Positions 12,345-20,940 of a DNA stretch of 44,329 nt are shown here, in pieces (position 1 is the stretch's first letter; every line of letters starts with the position of its first letter). Both the position numbers and the translations under genes were made by a program. The notes beneath the pieces are model-generated. The model was not told the origin of the DNA. It made no database searches and saw only the letters and a program-made list of their open reading frames with translations. Origin of the DNA: JABJOE01 sp964344145 (GTDB taxonomy: Bacteria; Patescibacteriota; Patescibacteriia; UBA9934); assembly GCA_964344145.1 (NCBI GenBank), contig CAYFME010000011.1, forward strand, positions 1 to 44,329, given 5' to 3'.

Positions 12345-12418
12345 AGCTATGTGTCGTAAAATGGATTAAACATTTTAGACAACTATACCGAGTGTATCGA
12401 ACCGTAATCAATTCGTCT

Positions 12419-12441
12419 AATACGCCACCCGGTGGCGTATT
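12419..12441. promoter_or_regulatory. Inverted-repeat operator candidate upstream of rmuC
   Basis: The arms AATACGCCACC and GGTGGCGTATT are perfect over 11 bp with a single central C. The site ends 11 bp before the -10 box TAAAAT (12453-12458), so it covers the -35 position. A near-identical site lies at 21999-22021 in the xer promoter. Confidence 0.7.
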
Positions 12442-12467
12442 CTGAAATCTGCTAAAATAGAATTCCT

Positions 12468-13577
12468 ATGACAGAACTGCTCTACATTCTTGCCGGCATC
12501 GTTGTCGGTGCTATCGTCGTTTTCCTCATAAAACGGTCATCCACATCTAGCCAAGATGTGTCGCAAAATATTAACAACGAGCTCCGCACATTGCGAGAGG
12601 AACTTCAGCGTACAACCAACGACCATCGTAAAGAAATGCAGGGTCAACTACAACGTGTCGAAGACCAACTGGGGAAGGGGATGCGTCATTCACACGCATC
12701 GATGCAAAAACAGTTTGATCAGACGTCAAAGATCGTTCAGGACGTCACACAGCGCCTCACAGAGCTTGATAAGACCAACAAACAGGTATTGGACTTCTCC
12801 TCGCAGTTGCAGAATCTCCAGCACATCCTTAAAAATCCAAAGCAACGTGGAGTTCTTGGTGAGTACTGGCTTGAAACACTTCTTTCAAACGTGATGCCAA
12901 CCAAACAGATGTACCAAATGCAGTATCACGTTGGTGAAGACGAGGGGAGCGGTCAGAAGCTTATCGCCGATGCCGTCATCTTTGTCGACGATCAGGTCAT
13001 CCCGATTGATGCCAAATTTACATTGGAAAACTACAATCGCATGATGGCTGAAACAGTTGCAGAAACAAAAGACAAGCTTGAAAAAAGCTTTAAGGCAGAC
13101 GTGAAAAAGCGCATTGATGAGACAGCGAAATACATCCGTCCAGAGTTTGATACAACAAACTTTGCCTTCATGTTTATTCCAGCAGAAGGCGTGTACTACA
13201 ACTTGCTCAATGCTGAAGTCGGTTCTGGCATCAATAGCCATAACTTGGTTGAGTACGCGTTCTCAAAAAACGTCATGCTCGTGTCGCCAACGAGTTTCTA
13301 TGCGTACCTGCAGACCGTCTTGATGGGCCTTCGTAAACTCGAGATCGAGAAATCAACGCAAGAGATCATCAAACGGGTAGGGGAGCTTGGAAAACACTTT
13401 GCTGCGTACAAAGATACGCACGAGCGACTCGGTAAGAACCTCTCAACGGTCGTGAACCAATACAATCAAACAAGCGGTGAGCTCAAGAAAGTCAGCAAAG
13501 ACGTCATCCGCATCACCGACGGCGCAAGGGAAGAGGTCATCGAGCTGGATGAGGTAGTTAAGCCAGCCATCGAGTAA
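12468..13577 (+). CDS. rmuC: DNA recombination protein RmuC
   Basis: 369 aa. An N-terminal membrane helix (residues 4-24, LLYILAGIVVGAIVVFLI) is followed by a coiled coil (about 35-125). The conserved RmuC core contains KNPKQRGVLGEYWLETLLSN and DAVIFVDDQVIPIDAKFTLE, a PD-(D/E)XK-like nuclease fold with the IDAKF strand. The family is proposed to limit inversions and other rearrangements at repeats, and CPR genomes commonly carry it. The ATG lies 9 bp after the -10 box TAAAAT, so the message is probably leaderless. A 23-bp inverted repeat covers the -35 region. A terminator follows directly. Confidence 0.92.
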   Translation: MTELLYILAGIVVGAIVVFLIKRSSTSSQDVSQNINNELRTLREELQRTTNDHRKEMQGQLQRVEDQLGKGMRHSHASMQKQFDQTSKIVQDVTQRLTELDKTNKQVLDFSSQLQNLQHILKNPKQRGVLGEYWLETLLSNVMPTKQMYQMQYHVGEDEGSGQKLIADAVIFVDDQVIPIDAKFTLENYNRMMAETVAETKDKLEKSFKADVKKRIDETAKYIRPEFDTTNFAFMFIPAEGVYYNLLNAEVGSGINSHNLVEYAFSKNVMLVSPTSFYAYLQTVLMGLRKLEIEKSTQEIIKRVGELGKHFAAYKDTHERLGKNLSTVVNQYNQTSGELKKVSKDVIRITDGAREEVIELDEVVKPAIE

Positions 13578-13580
13578 CAC

Positions 13581-13606
13581 AAAAACGCCCTTGCGGGCGT
13601 CTTTGT
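13581..13606. terminator. Terminator between convergent rmuC and rpsT
   Basis: ACGCCC-TTGC-GGGCGT stem (13585-13600) flanked by an A-run on the left and TCTTTGTTATT on the right. It can serve both convergent genes. Confidence 0.8.
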
Positions 13607-13872
13607 TATTTTGCTGATCGAGCGAGCGCCTTGCTCAGGCGAGACTTAATTCGGGCGGACTTATTCTTCTTGAAGATGTTCTTCGTAACCGCTTTATCAA
13701 GCTTCTTGTCCATCAGCGGGATCATTGCCTTGGCCTCGTCCTGCTTGCCGGCCTCCACGAGCTTGCGAAAGCGTCGGCGCAGCGAGTCGATCTCAGCGCG
13801 TACGAGCTTGTTGCGCGCGTAGCGCTTCTTGCTCTGGCGCAGAGCCTTTTTTGCGTTTGCTAGTTGTGGCAC
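13606..13872 (-). CDS. rpsT: 30S ribosomal protein S20
   Basis: 88 aa, very basic, three-helix S20 pattern: LANAKKALRQSKKRYARNK at the N-terminus and KNKSARIKSRLSKALARSAK at the C-terminus. It binds 16S rRNA early in 30S assembly. The start is GTG (13872), matching the frequent non-ATG start of rpsT elsewhere. The leader of about 60 nt contains a stem GATTCC/GGAATC. The promoter is TTGACA-17-TACACT. Confidence 0.95.
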   Translation of the reverse strand: MPQLANAKKALRQSKKRYARNKLVRAEIDSLRRRFRKLVEAGKQDEAKAMIPLMDKKLDKAVTKNIFKKNKSARIKSRLSKALARSAK

Positions 13873-13936
13873 AGATGTCTTGTTAATTCTCGATTCCTTT
13901 GAGAGCCAGGGGAATCAACCTGTCTGAGACGACGGA

Positions 13937-13965
13937 AGTGTAGAAGAATTAGCGATTTTTGTCAA
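13937..13965 (-). promoter_or_regulatory. rpsT promoter
   Basis: Minus-strand TTGACA (13960-13965), a 17-bp spacer and TACACT (13937-13942). Confidence 0.8.
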
Positions 13966-13986
13966 GAATGGATACTATGAGGACGT

Positions 13987-14547
13987 ATGAAAAAACTACT
14001 ACTGATTATCCTCGCTGTCATCGTAATCGCCGTTGGTTACTATCTGCTCTCGCCGCTGTGGCGCGTCGTCGAGGTGGACGATGAATTGGCTTTTGATGAC
14101 GCGCAGGAGCTAGAGGAGCCAGAAGAGCTAGAGGAGCTAGAGGATGAAGAGGAAGCAATGGAAATCTTGCCACCTGTTGAGATGGACGAGCCGATGCCGG
14201 AAGTCGAGGTCGAGGTTGGTGAGGAGACAGAGGTCATCGTGGAGGTCGCTTCAGGCGTATTTGTTCCCGACGCTCACGACGTTGCTGGAAGCGCTAGCGT
14301 GTACGAGTCCGGCGATCAACGCATCCTGCGCTTCGAGGACTTCGATACGGTCAACGGACCAAACCTGCACATCTATCTGGCAACAGACACCGAGGCCACA
14401 GACTACATCGACCTTGGCGAGATCAGAGCGACCAAAGGAAACGTCAACTATGAAATCGAAAGCGCGATCGACCTTTCGGTATACGATCACGTTCTTGTGT
14501 GGTGCGTTCCGTTTAAAGTGAACTTCAGCTACGCCGTGCTCAACTAG
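13987..14547 (+). CDS. Membrane-anchored DM13-domain protein
   Basis: 186 aa. An N-terminal hydrophobic anchor (KKLLLIILAVIVIAVGYYLL) is followed by a highly acidic linker of repeated EELE units (about residues 33-60). The C-terminal DM13 domain (about 85-186) has the typical pieces ASGVFVPDAHDVAGSASVY, LRFEDFDTVNGPNLHIYLA, NYEIESAIDLSVYDHVLVWC and a final FSYAVLN. DM13 domains are extracytoplasmic and have been proposed to act in redox or electron transfer; the conserved WC cysteine is present. Monocistronic, with a weak GAGG before the ATG. Confidence 0.8.
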   Translation: MKKLLLIILAVIVIAVGYYLLSPLWRVVEVDDELAFDDAQELEEPEELEELEDEEEAMEILPPVEMDEPMPEVEVEVGEETEVIVEVASGVFVPDAHDVAGSASVYESGDQRILRFEDFDTVNGPNLHIYLATDTEATDYIDLGEIRATKGNVNYEIESAIDLSVYDHVLVWCVPFKVNFSYAVLN

Positions 14548-15509
14548 AGCATGCCAACAACCGCGCGGTCGACGGCGACGTCAGCGCTCACCTGGCCGTG
14601 CTTGATCAACCGGTCTAATCGATAGAGCAGCGTCTGCATATGCAGGAGCTGTTCTTTTGAAAATCGTCGAGCTTGGCCGAGTGTTTTCTGCGCAACAAAG
14701 GGATGCAATGACAGCGCGTCAGCGACATCGTTCTTTGAGGCATCGCCTCTCTCATCAAGCAAATCACGTACGCTCAACAGCAGCCGAATCTGACGCGAAA
14801 GCATCGCAAAAAGCTGCTGATCGGACGTCCCAAACTGTCGCTGTGACGATAGAAGATCCAAAACCTGCTGCTGACGGCCGGTAGAAAGCGCGTCCATCAA
14901 AGCAAACATCTGATCATCGCTATTCGTGCGCACGAGCATGTCGATCGTCGTCTCATCAATCGTCTGGTCCTTGGCATACGCCGCGAGCTTTTCCAGCTCA
15001 CCAGACAATTGCCACAAATCAGTACCGACGCGCGCGACAACCGTCTCGAGCAACCGACGATCAATCGCCAGTCCGATCTCTTGCGCGTACGTCGCAGCCC
15101 ACGCGGACAGCGACGCCCCTTGCAGATCCTCAAACGGATACGCGTGAACGTCATCACGGCCCTCGAACGCCTTGATCATCGCGTGACGCGCCATCTTCTT
15201 TACTGACACATCGTCCCAAACCACCACAATCGTCGACTCGGGCACACGCTCAAACGCCTCAATCCACTCCTTCGCATCCTTCTTCGTTGTATACGTCGCA
15301 CACAGCCCCTTCACGATCACCAAACGCATCTTCGACAAAAACGGCGGCGACTGCACACTCGCCATCACATCGCCCAAGCCGCTTTTCCCAATCACAAACT
15401 CCGCCACATTCATGCCGGAGGGGTCGTGCTTTTCAATAAAATGCTCGCGAAGCGTAGAAAGCTTGCGAAGACTCAAATACGTATTCTCACCATAGACAAA
15501 GATGAGCAT
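14544..15509 (-). CDS. holA: DNA polymerase III subunit delta
   Basis: 321 aa, the usual length. The N-terminus MLIFVYGENTYLSLRKLSTL matches the delta start (YGxDxYL). It then follows the AAA+-like clamp-loader layout: FLSKMRLVIVKGL, VVVWDDVSVKK, then the helical lid and collar domain with DLWQLSGELEKLAAYA. Delta opens the sliding clamp within the clamp-loader complex. It lies 12 bp downstream of rnhB in the same direction, so the two form a DNA-metabolism operon. Its last 4 bp overlap the convergent DM13 gene. Confidence 0.92.
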   Translation of the reverse strand: MLIFVYGENTYLSLRKLSTLREHFIEKHDPSGMNVAEFVIGKSGLGDVMASVQSPPFLSKMRLVIVKGLCATYTTKKDAKEWIEAFERVPESTIVVVWDDVSVKKMARHAMIKAFEGRDDVHAYPFEDLQGASLSAWAATYAQEIGLAIDRRLLETVVARVGTDLWQLSGELEKLAAYAKDQTIDETTIDMLVRTNSDDQMFALMDALSTGRQQQVLDLLSSQRQFGTSDQQLFAMLSRQIRLLLSVRDLLDERGDASKNDVADALSLHPFVAQKTLGQARRFSKEQLLHMQTLLYRLDRLIKHGQVSADVAVDRAVVGML

Positions 15510-15521
15510 GCGCGCATCTTA

Positions 15522-16121
15522 TCATACGGAACCGAGCGTATAGCTGTGTCTGTGGATCGCGCATGGACCGTGGCGATCAATGGCATCGCGGTGAGCCTTC
15601 GTCCCATACCCTTTGTGGCCATCAAAGCCGTAATGCGGATACTGATCGTGGTACGCGCGCATCATGCGGTCACGTGTAACCTTGGCGATAATCGATGCCG
15701 CAGCAATCGATGTCACTTCTCGATCACCTTTGATGATCCCAAGCTGCTCAACGGACAATCCTGGCACGGTCCAAGCGTCCACGAGTGCAAAGTCGGCCTG
15801 ATTCACCTGTCCGACCGCACGGCGCATAGCCAAGTACGTTGCCTGGCGGATGTTCATGGCGTCGATCTCGCGTGACGACGCTCCGCCAACGGCCCAAGCC
15901 ACGGCTGTTTCGATGATTTTGTCGTAGGCAATGTCGCGCTGGCGCTCGGTCAACGTCTTTGAATCCCGCACCAACTCAATCTCTGCCCCCAACGGCAAAA
16001 CAACCGCTGCGGCGACCACGGGACCAGCCAAGGCACCAGCTCCCGCTTCGTCGACACCCACAATCTGAGCGTAGCCTTGAGCCAGAAGAGCACGCTCGTG
16101 TTTGTACGTAGGGGTTTGCAT
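15522..16121 (-). CDS. rnhB: Ribonuclease HII
   Basis: 199 aa. Family motifs are all visible: IVGVDEAGAGALAGPVVAAA (catalytic Asp-Glu), RDSKTLTERQRD, the later catalytic Asp in FALVDAWTVPG, AASIIAKVTRDRMM and the GYGTKAHRDAI motif. It removes RNA from RNA:DNA hybrids and misincorporated ribonucleotides. The start ATG lies 6 bp after a minus-strand -10 TATACT (16126-16131 region), so a leaderless mRNA is likely. That promoter overlaps the oppositely directed promoter of the GC-rich oxygenase cassette. Confidence 0.95.
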   Translation of the reverse strand: MQTPTYKHERALLAQGYAQIVGVDEAGAGALAGPVVAAAVVLPLGAEIELVRDSKTLTERQRDIAYDKIIETAVAWAVGGASSREIDAMNIRQATYLAMRRAVGQVNQADFALVDAWTVPGLSVEQLGIIKGDREVTSIAAASIIAKVTRDRMMRAYHDQYPHYGFDGHKGYGTKAHRDAIDRHGPCAIHRHSYTLGSV

Positions 16122-16144
16122 GACGACAGTATAACATGTAAGCT
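16116..16144 (+). promoter_or_regulatory. Promoter candidate of the oxygenase cassette
   Basis: TTGCAT (16116-16121), 17 bp, TAAGCT (16139-16144). It is weaker than the other cassette promoters and overlaps the rnhB start and -10 on the opposite strand. Confidence 0.45.
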
Positions 16145-16196
16145 CGGTGCGTCAGCTAGCACCTTCAACCTCTGGGCCTTTGTCAGGAGACTTGCC

Positions 16197-17249
16197 ATGC
16201 CCGCCACCGTTGACCTTCCGATCATCGACTACCGTGATGTACTCGCCAGCCCCTCGGACTTCATCGACGGCGTGGTCGCCGGGATCGAGGGGCGGCCGGG
16301 CATCCTGCAGATCGCCAACCCGCCCGTCGACTGGGGGACCTGGGAGGTCGCGCAGCGCCTGATCTACCAGCTGCTGGGCCGTCCGGCCGCTGAGCTGGTG
16401 TCGATGATGCGCCCGGACCTGCACTTCCAGCGCGGCTGGTCGCCCTTCGGGGCCGAGACCGCCCGAGGGTGCTTCGCACCGGACATCAAGAGCTTCTGGA
16501 TGTACCGCGAGGAGACGCCGCCGCAGGATCCTGCCGACCAGCCCTACGGTCCCAACCTCTGGCCGGACCTGCAGGGCTTCCGCGCAGCCCTGACCGACGT
16601 GATGGCCGGACAGATGGAGCTCTACATGACCCTTCTGTGGGCTGTGGAAGAGCACTACGAGCTGGGTGAGCGCTTCCTGCGCGATCGCGCCTTGGGGGCG
16701 GAGAACATCCAGCGCCCCATCCTCTACCAGCACCCCGACGTGTACCGTGCACAGGCAGCAGAACTCCTGGCCGACCACCGGGAGTTGCTCTCGCCGCAGC
16801 TCGTCGAGATCTACGAGCACGTGCTCGAGCACGGCATGGACGCGTGCGTGCCCTCGGCACAGCACCTGGACATCTGCATCTTCACCATCCTGCTGACGGC
16901 CGCTGGCAGTCACGGAGGTGGTGGCCTGCAGGGGCTGATCGATGGCGACTGGGTGGGTGCCGGCACCCGCAAGGGCGTAGCCGTGGTCAACATCGGCGAG
17001 ATGTTGCCCAAGGTCCACCCATCGCTCGCGCACCTCACCTGCACCCGTCACCGCGTGACCCGCTACGACAGCGACGGTCGTGCGTGGCCCAAGGACTGGT
17101 GGCGTGCCATCGCGCCGCTGTTCGGCCACTTCCGCCACTCCACGCAGATGGCCAGCGGAGAACGCTACGACGTGGCCTTCCTGCGCCGCATCCGCCAGCT
17201 CGTGGGTGAGGAAGAGGAAGAGGCCGAGAGCGTCGACATCCCGGCGTAG
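16197..17249 (+). CDS. GC-rich cassette gene: 2-oxoglutarate/Fe(II)-oxygenase-like protein (isopenicillin-N-synthase type)
   Basis: 350 aa from ATG 16197, 7 nt after AGGAG. The layout follows the IPNS/DIOX family: an N-terminal strand LPIIDYRDVL, GILQIANPPV, RGCFAPDIKSFWMYREE, a PYGPNLWPDLQGFRAAL segment, then the double-stranded beta-helix. Metal ligands are probably H223 and D225 (AQHLDICIFTIL) and H285 (CTRHRV), with GGLQGLIDGDWVGAG and VAVVNIGEMLP between them as in the family. The usual RXS 2-oxoglutarate motif is not exact (R295-A-W), so co-substrate use is uncertain. Codons are strongly G/C-ending, unlike the neighbours. It stands alone between divergent rnhB and the next native gene. 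The reaction cannot be predicted. A longer in-frame ORF start at 16077 was rejected because it lies in rnhB. Confidence 0.75.
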   Translation: MPATVDLPIIDYRDVLASPSDFIDGVVAGIEGRPGILQIANPPVDWGTWEVAQRLIYQLLGRPAAELVSMMRPDLHFQRGWSPFGAETARGCFAPDIKSFWMYREETPPQDPADQPYGPNLWPDLQGFRAALTDVMAGQMELYMTLLWAVEEHYELGERFLRDRALGAENIQRPILYQHPDVYRAQAAELLADHRELLSPQLVEIYEHVLEHGMDACVPSAQHLDICIFTILLTAAGSHGGGGLQGLIDGDWVGAGTRKGVAVVNIGEMLPKVHPSLAHLTCTRHRVTRYDSDGRAWPKDWWRAIAPLFGHFRHSTQMASGERYDVAFLRRIRQLVGEEEEEAESVDIPA

Positions 17250-17270
17250 GCCCAGCGCCCGGCTCATCCC

Positions 17271-17304
17271 TGACCCCGTTCCGACACGCGTCGGTTCGGG
17301 GTCA
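17271..17304 (+). terminator. Terminator of the oxygenase cassette
   Basis: TGACCCCG/CGGGGTCA outer stem with a nested CCGAC/GTCGG. It is followed by TCGTGCAT rather than a T-run. Confidence 0.75.
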
Positions 17305-17342
17305 TCGTGCATCTAGGATCAGTATGATAAAGTAGATCTCGT

Positions 17343-18215
17343 ATGAATGAATTTGCACGAGAACACAAGACACAGCCGAAAGTCTACGACGTGGAAAGTA
17401 AGGAGTTGGACCCCGAAACACGTCGCAACGCAACCGACACCGCCATTAAGCTGATGAGCGACGTCTTCTCAGGAATTGAAGACTACACCGTGTTTGCCAG
17501 TACTGGCATGTACATGAATGCCAACAAATATGACGTCCCCGAGCTCGATAAAATCCCGGGCGACTTTGATGCGAATGTGTTTAATGAGGAAACATTGCAT
17601 CGTGTTCGCGAACGCCTCGCAAACGTCCCCGGAGTAGCCTTTGACAACGGTGGTGAGTACATCCCATTCCCAAATGGTGCCGAAATGCTCGGCGGTCATA
17701 TCAAGATGGAGATCGATACTCCGAAGGGGCCGGTGCACATCAAGTATCCGTTTGAAATCTTCCGTGAAACCCAAATTGTGCGTCCGGACGCTCGGTTCAT
17801 GCACAAAATCAATGGCCTGAACGTCCTGACGTTTGAAGGTCTAAAAAAACAGTACATCGCCAACCTAGCACTGGAGTTGCAGGTTGAAAAAAATGCAGAA
17901 GCAGTGATCACATTCCTGTTGCAAGAAGGGCTGGAGCAGCAGCTGCGTCCAGAGCTCATGGAGTACGCGTCTGATCCGGAAAAATTCGTCCCGTCACAAC
18001 GCCTGCAAGACGTAGCCGAACATCTGGACATGACGTTCGACCAAATTAAAGACTTCTACGGATTGGAAAGTCAGACAAACGACCCATCACAGCTCCCCCG
18101 TCTCACATCAAAAGTCATCACTGGACTAAAATCCAAGGCTGATAAACGACGAGAAAACGTAGAGATGTTACGCGATCTGTTGGACCACGCGCCTCGCGAA
18201 CGTGAAGACAACTAA
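17343..18215 (+). CDS. Unknown 290-aa protein, possibly nucleotidyltransferase-fold
   Basis: The protein has an N-terminal alpha/beta part with DYTVFASTGMYMNANKYDV and IPGDFDANVFNEETLHRVRE. It resembles, but does not prove, the first strands of a MNT/AbiEii-like nucleotidyltransferase, in which paired acidic residues bind metal (DFD here). A helical second half (about 165-290) follows, containing LALELQVEKNAEAVITFLLQ. No signal peptide or membrane segment is present. Base composition is native-like. It follows the GC-rich oxygenase cassette, and its last 4 bp overlap the convergent polA stop. A -10-like TATGAT sits at 17323-17328, and no SD is visible. Confidence 0.55.
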   Translation: MNEFAREHKTQPKVYDVESKELDPETRRNATDTAIKLMSDVFSGIEDYTVFASTGMYMNANKYDVPELDKIPGDFDANVFNEETLHRVRERLANVPGVAFDNGGEYIPFPNGAEMLGGHIKMEIDTPKGPVHIKYPFEIFRETQIVRPDARFMHKINGLNVLTFEGLKKQYIANLALELQVEKNAEAVITFLLQEGLEQQLRPELMEYASDPEKFVPSQRLQDVAEHLDMTFDQIKDFYGLESQTNDPSQLPRLTSKVITGLKSKADKRRENVEMLRDLLDHAPREREDN

Positions 18216-20782
18216 AGCGCCCTCATCTCGCCCCAGTTTTTTCCAATCTCAACGTTCACCACAAGCGGTACGTCCGAGCTCCACACACCCTGCATCATCT
18301 TGGCAATCTTTGGAACGACCTTCTCGACAGCTTTACTATCAATCTCAAACACGAGCTCATCGTGCACCTGTAGCAGCAACTGAACATCCTCGCGATCGCG
18401 CGTGAACTGCTCAACTTCGATCATCGCCATCTTAATCAGATCAGCCTGCGTGCCTTGCACGGGCATGTTCACGGCCATGCGCTCGGCTGCGGAGACCAAC
18501 ATACCAATACCGCTGTTGATGTCTGGAAAATACCGCCGACGGCCAAAGAGGGTTTCCACGTACTCATCCTTATGAGCGCGTTTTTTTGTTTGATCAATGT
18601 AGTCGCCAATGCCTGGATGAAGATCAAAATAACGAGCGATGAATTCCTTTGCCTCTTCTTTGGAAAGGCCGCTCGACTTTGCCAAATTGCGCGAGCCCAT
18701 GCCGTAGAGAATGCCGAAGTTAATCGCCTTGGCAGCGTAACGTTCTTCTTTTGTGACCTCGTCCTCCGGCTTATCCAAAATCTGAGCACTCACACGGCGG
18801 TGAATATCCGCGCCTTCGTTGAAGGCCTCAATAAACGCCTCATCCTTTGCGAGCACGGCGGCAATACGCAACTCAAACTGCGAATAGTCAATTGCAACCA
18901 GTGTACGGCCGCGCGGAGCCACAAACGCCTTACGAATTTCTTTCCCGAGCGGCGTGCGCGTTGGGATATTCTGCAAGTTTGGATCTGACGACGATAGTCG
19001 ACCAGTCGCCGCAACCGTCTGATTAAACGATGTATGAATACGACCATCGTCTTGCACCAGGGTTGGCAGTGCATCAACGTACGTCGACTTCAACTTCGCA
19101 ATCTCTCGGTACTTTGAGATCAGCGGAATGATCTTATGTGCCTCCCATAACTTCTCCAACTCACTCGCTGCTGTAGAATAGCTCGTCTTGGTCTTCTTAA
19201 TCTTCTTCGTTGGCAGTCCAAGATCATCGAACAAGATCTCCGAAAGTTGGGCAGGGGAGTTGATATTAAACTCGCGACCTGCAAGCTTGGTGATCTTCTT
19301 TGTGAGCTTGTCGATCTCGCCCTTGAAACGCTTTGAAAGCTCTGCGAGCATCTTCTCGTCCAGTGCGATGCCCGAAACTTCCATGCGATAGAGTACGGGG
19401 ATCAGCGGCATCTCAATCTCATAAGCGATCTTCTTCAGCTCCTCCTCCTTGATGGTGTCTGCGAGCACATCAACAAGCTGGCATGTCTTTAAGACGCAGT
19501 CCTGACCATCGGAAAGGTCAACGGCTTCTTCAAGATAATCGTGAACGACCGCCTCGAGCTCAAACTTCCGCGCACCAGAGTCCAGGAGATACGCTGCCAC
19601 CATGGTGTCAAACAGCTCAGGACCTTCCGGCAGCCAAGAAAGCGCGTGCATAACCGCCTTAAGATCATGGCCAACAACCGTCTTAGCAGAATTCAACGTT
19701 AAAATGAGTGTATCGTGACCATCCTGACCAACCTCCGCCATCTGCGCCCCATCTGACACAACGATTCTTGCTCCCGATTCACCAAACAAGTCTGCCTGAC
19801 CAACTTGCAAGTGAACGCACAGCTGTTTCGTGTCGAGTTCCTCCAACTCCACAGTCGCGCTAGCCCTTTTCTTTTTCTTCTTTGCCGGTACCGGCTCATC
19901 ACTAACGTACTTTTTAAGAAGATTGCGGAACTCCAAGTCCCGGAACTGCTCAACCAATGCACCCACCTCAGGCTCAGTGACCTTTGCCTCAGACAATCGG
20001 AAGCCCTCTAGATCAACGTCCCGCACAATCGTCACGAGCTCACGCATCTTCACGACTTCGTCCTCCTGCCCATTAAACTTCTTCGCAAACTTCTCAGGCA
20101 CGTCACCACGCTCAATGGCATCATAAATCCCCTCAATGGTCCCATGCTCCTGCAACAGCGTCGTCGCGGTCTTCTGACCAACGCCCGCCAGGCCTGGAAT
20201 ATTATCGGAGCTATCACCCATCAGTGCTTTAAGATCGATTAACTGATCAGGACGCAGACCATAGCGCTCCATCACCGCATCCTCATCGTACGTCTTCGTC
20301 TGGCTAATCCCTTTTTGGAAAAAGACAACTTCCACCTCTTTGTCATCAACAAGCTGAAGCGAATCAAGATCACCCGTTACAATCATCACTTTTGTGTCTT
20401 TACGCTTGCCGTACTTCGTCGCGATCGTACCGATGACATCATCCGCTTCCATACCCTCGGCAGAAAGGGAAGGGATGCCATAGCTCTCAAGAATATCCTG
20501 AATGACATCGATCTGCTCGTATAGCTCGTCTTCTTTCTTCTCACGGTGTGCTTTATAGTTCTCGAAAATCTCGTCACGAAATGTTCCACCTGGAAGATCC
20601 CAGGCAACAGCCATGTAGTCAGGCCTGAGCTGCTCGCGCATGTTCTCGATGACCATCGTAAAACCATAGGCAGCATTCACCACGCGACCATCCTTGGTAG
20701 TAAGTGGTGGCAGAGCGTGCCAAGCGCGGTGCAAAAGCGCGTTCCCGTCTAATATCAAAAAGGTTTTCTTTGCGTCAGCCAT
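18212..20782 (-). CDS. polA: DNA polymerase I, 3'-5' exonuclease domain apparently inactive
   Basis: 856 aa from ATG 20782 (MADAKKTFLILDGNALLHRA). The 5' nuclease domain (about 1-290) has ALMGDSSDNIPGLAGVGQKT. The middle domain (about 300-460) keeps the fold (VVGHDLKAVMHALSW, LFDTMVAAYLLD), but its first strand reads LCVHLQVGQ where the catalytic DXE motif is expected. The polymerase domain shows motif A VAIDYSQFELRIAAVLA (about 630), motif B KAINFGILYGMG (about 700) and motif C QVHDELVFEI (about 805). It fills gaps in repair and removes Okazaki primers. Loss of proofreading is as in Taq polymerase. The in-frame start at 20800 is upstream of the better ATG and was not used. Confidence 0.95.
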   Translation of the reverse strand: MADAKKTFLILDGNALLHRAWHALPPLTTKDGRVVNAAYGFTMVIENMREQLRPDYMAVAWDLPGGTFRDEIFENYKAHREKKEDELYEQIDVIQDILESYGIPSLSAEGMEADDVIGTIATKYGKRKDTKVMIVTGDLDSLQLVDDKEVEVVFFQKGISQTKTYDEDAVMERYGLRPDQLIDLKALMGDSSDNIPGLAGVGQKTATTLLQEHGTIEGIYDAIERGDVPEKFAKKFNGQEDEVVKMRELVTIVRDVDLEGFRLSEAKVTEPEVGALVEQFRDLEFRNLLKKYVSDEPVPAKKKKKRASATVELEELDTKQLCVHLQVGQADLFGESGARIVVSDGAQMAEVGQDGHDTLILTLNSAKTVVGHDLKAVMHALSWLPEGPELFDTMVAAYLLDSGARKFELEAVVHDYLEEAVDLSDGQDCVLKTCQLVDVLADTIKEEELKKIAYEIEMPLIPVLYRMEVSGIALDEKMLAELSKRFKGEIDKLTKKITKLAGREFNINSPAQLSEILFDDLGLPTKKIKKTKTSYSTAASELEKLWEAHKIIPLISKYREIAKLKSTYVDALPTLVQDDGRIHTSFNQTVAATGRLSSSDPNLQNIPTRTPLGKEIRKAFVAPRGRTLVAIDYSQFELRIAAVLAKDEAFIEAFNEGADIHRRVSAQILDKPEDEVTKEERYAAKAINFGILYGMGSRNLAKSSGLSKEEAKEFIARYFDLHPGIGDYIDQTKKRAHKDEYVETLFGRRRYFPDINSGIGMLVSAAERMAVNMPVQGTQADLIKMAMIEVEQFTRDREDVQLLLQVHDELVFEIDSKAVEKVVPKIAKMMQGVWSSDVPLVVNVEIGKNWGEMRAL

Positions 20783-20786
20783 ATGG

Positions 20787-20830
20787 CGATATGGTAGCAC
20801 GAAAGGCCGGATTCAAGACATGAATCTGGC
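20787..20830. promoter_or_regulatory. polA upstream region with inverted repeat
   Basis: GGCCGGATTCA-AGACA-TGAATCTGGCC is an almost perfect 11-bp inverted repeat at about 20804-20830. On the minus strand it contains TTGAAT, a 17-bp spacer and CATATC, a weak polA promoter candidate ending 3 bp before the ATG. Confidence 0.45.
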
Positions 20831-20842
20831 CTAAAAGCTCAG

Positions 20843-20873
20843 CGAGTCCCGCCCGAAGTGTCGGGGGGACTCG
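20843..20873 (-). terminator. Terminator of the 303-aa cassette gene
   Basis: CGAGTCCC/GGGACTCG stem with GCCCGA/TCGGG(G)G inside. On the minus strand it is followed by CTGAGCTTTT. Confidence 0.75.
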
Positions 20874-20940
20874 TAGTCGTTGCGCCGCGAGGGGCGCTTG
20901 GGTGCGGCCGGGGACATGCCCCGACCGCGACCCAGAGTGC

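Noticed and set aside
16152..17312. 386-aa minus-strand ORF opposite the oxygenase gene
   Set aside because: GC-rich antisense frame running through the terminator and SD; the plus frame carries recognisable oxygenase motifs.
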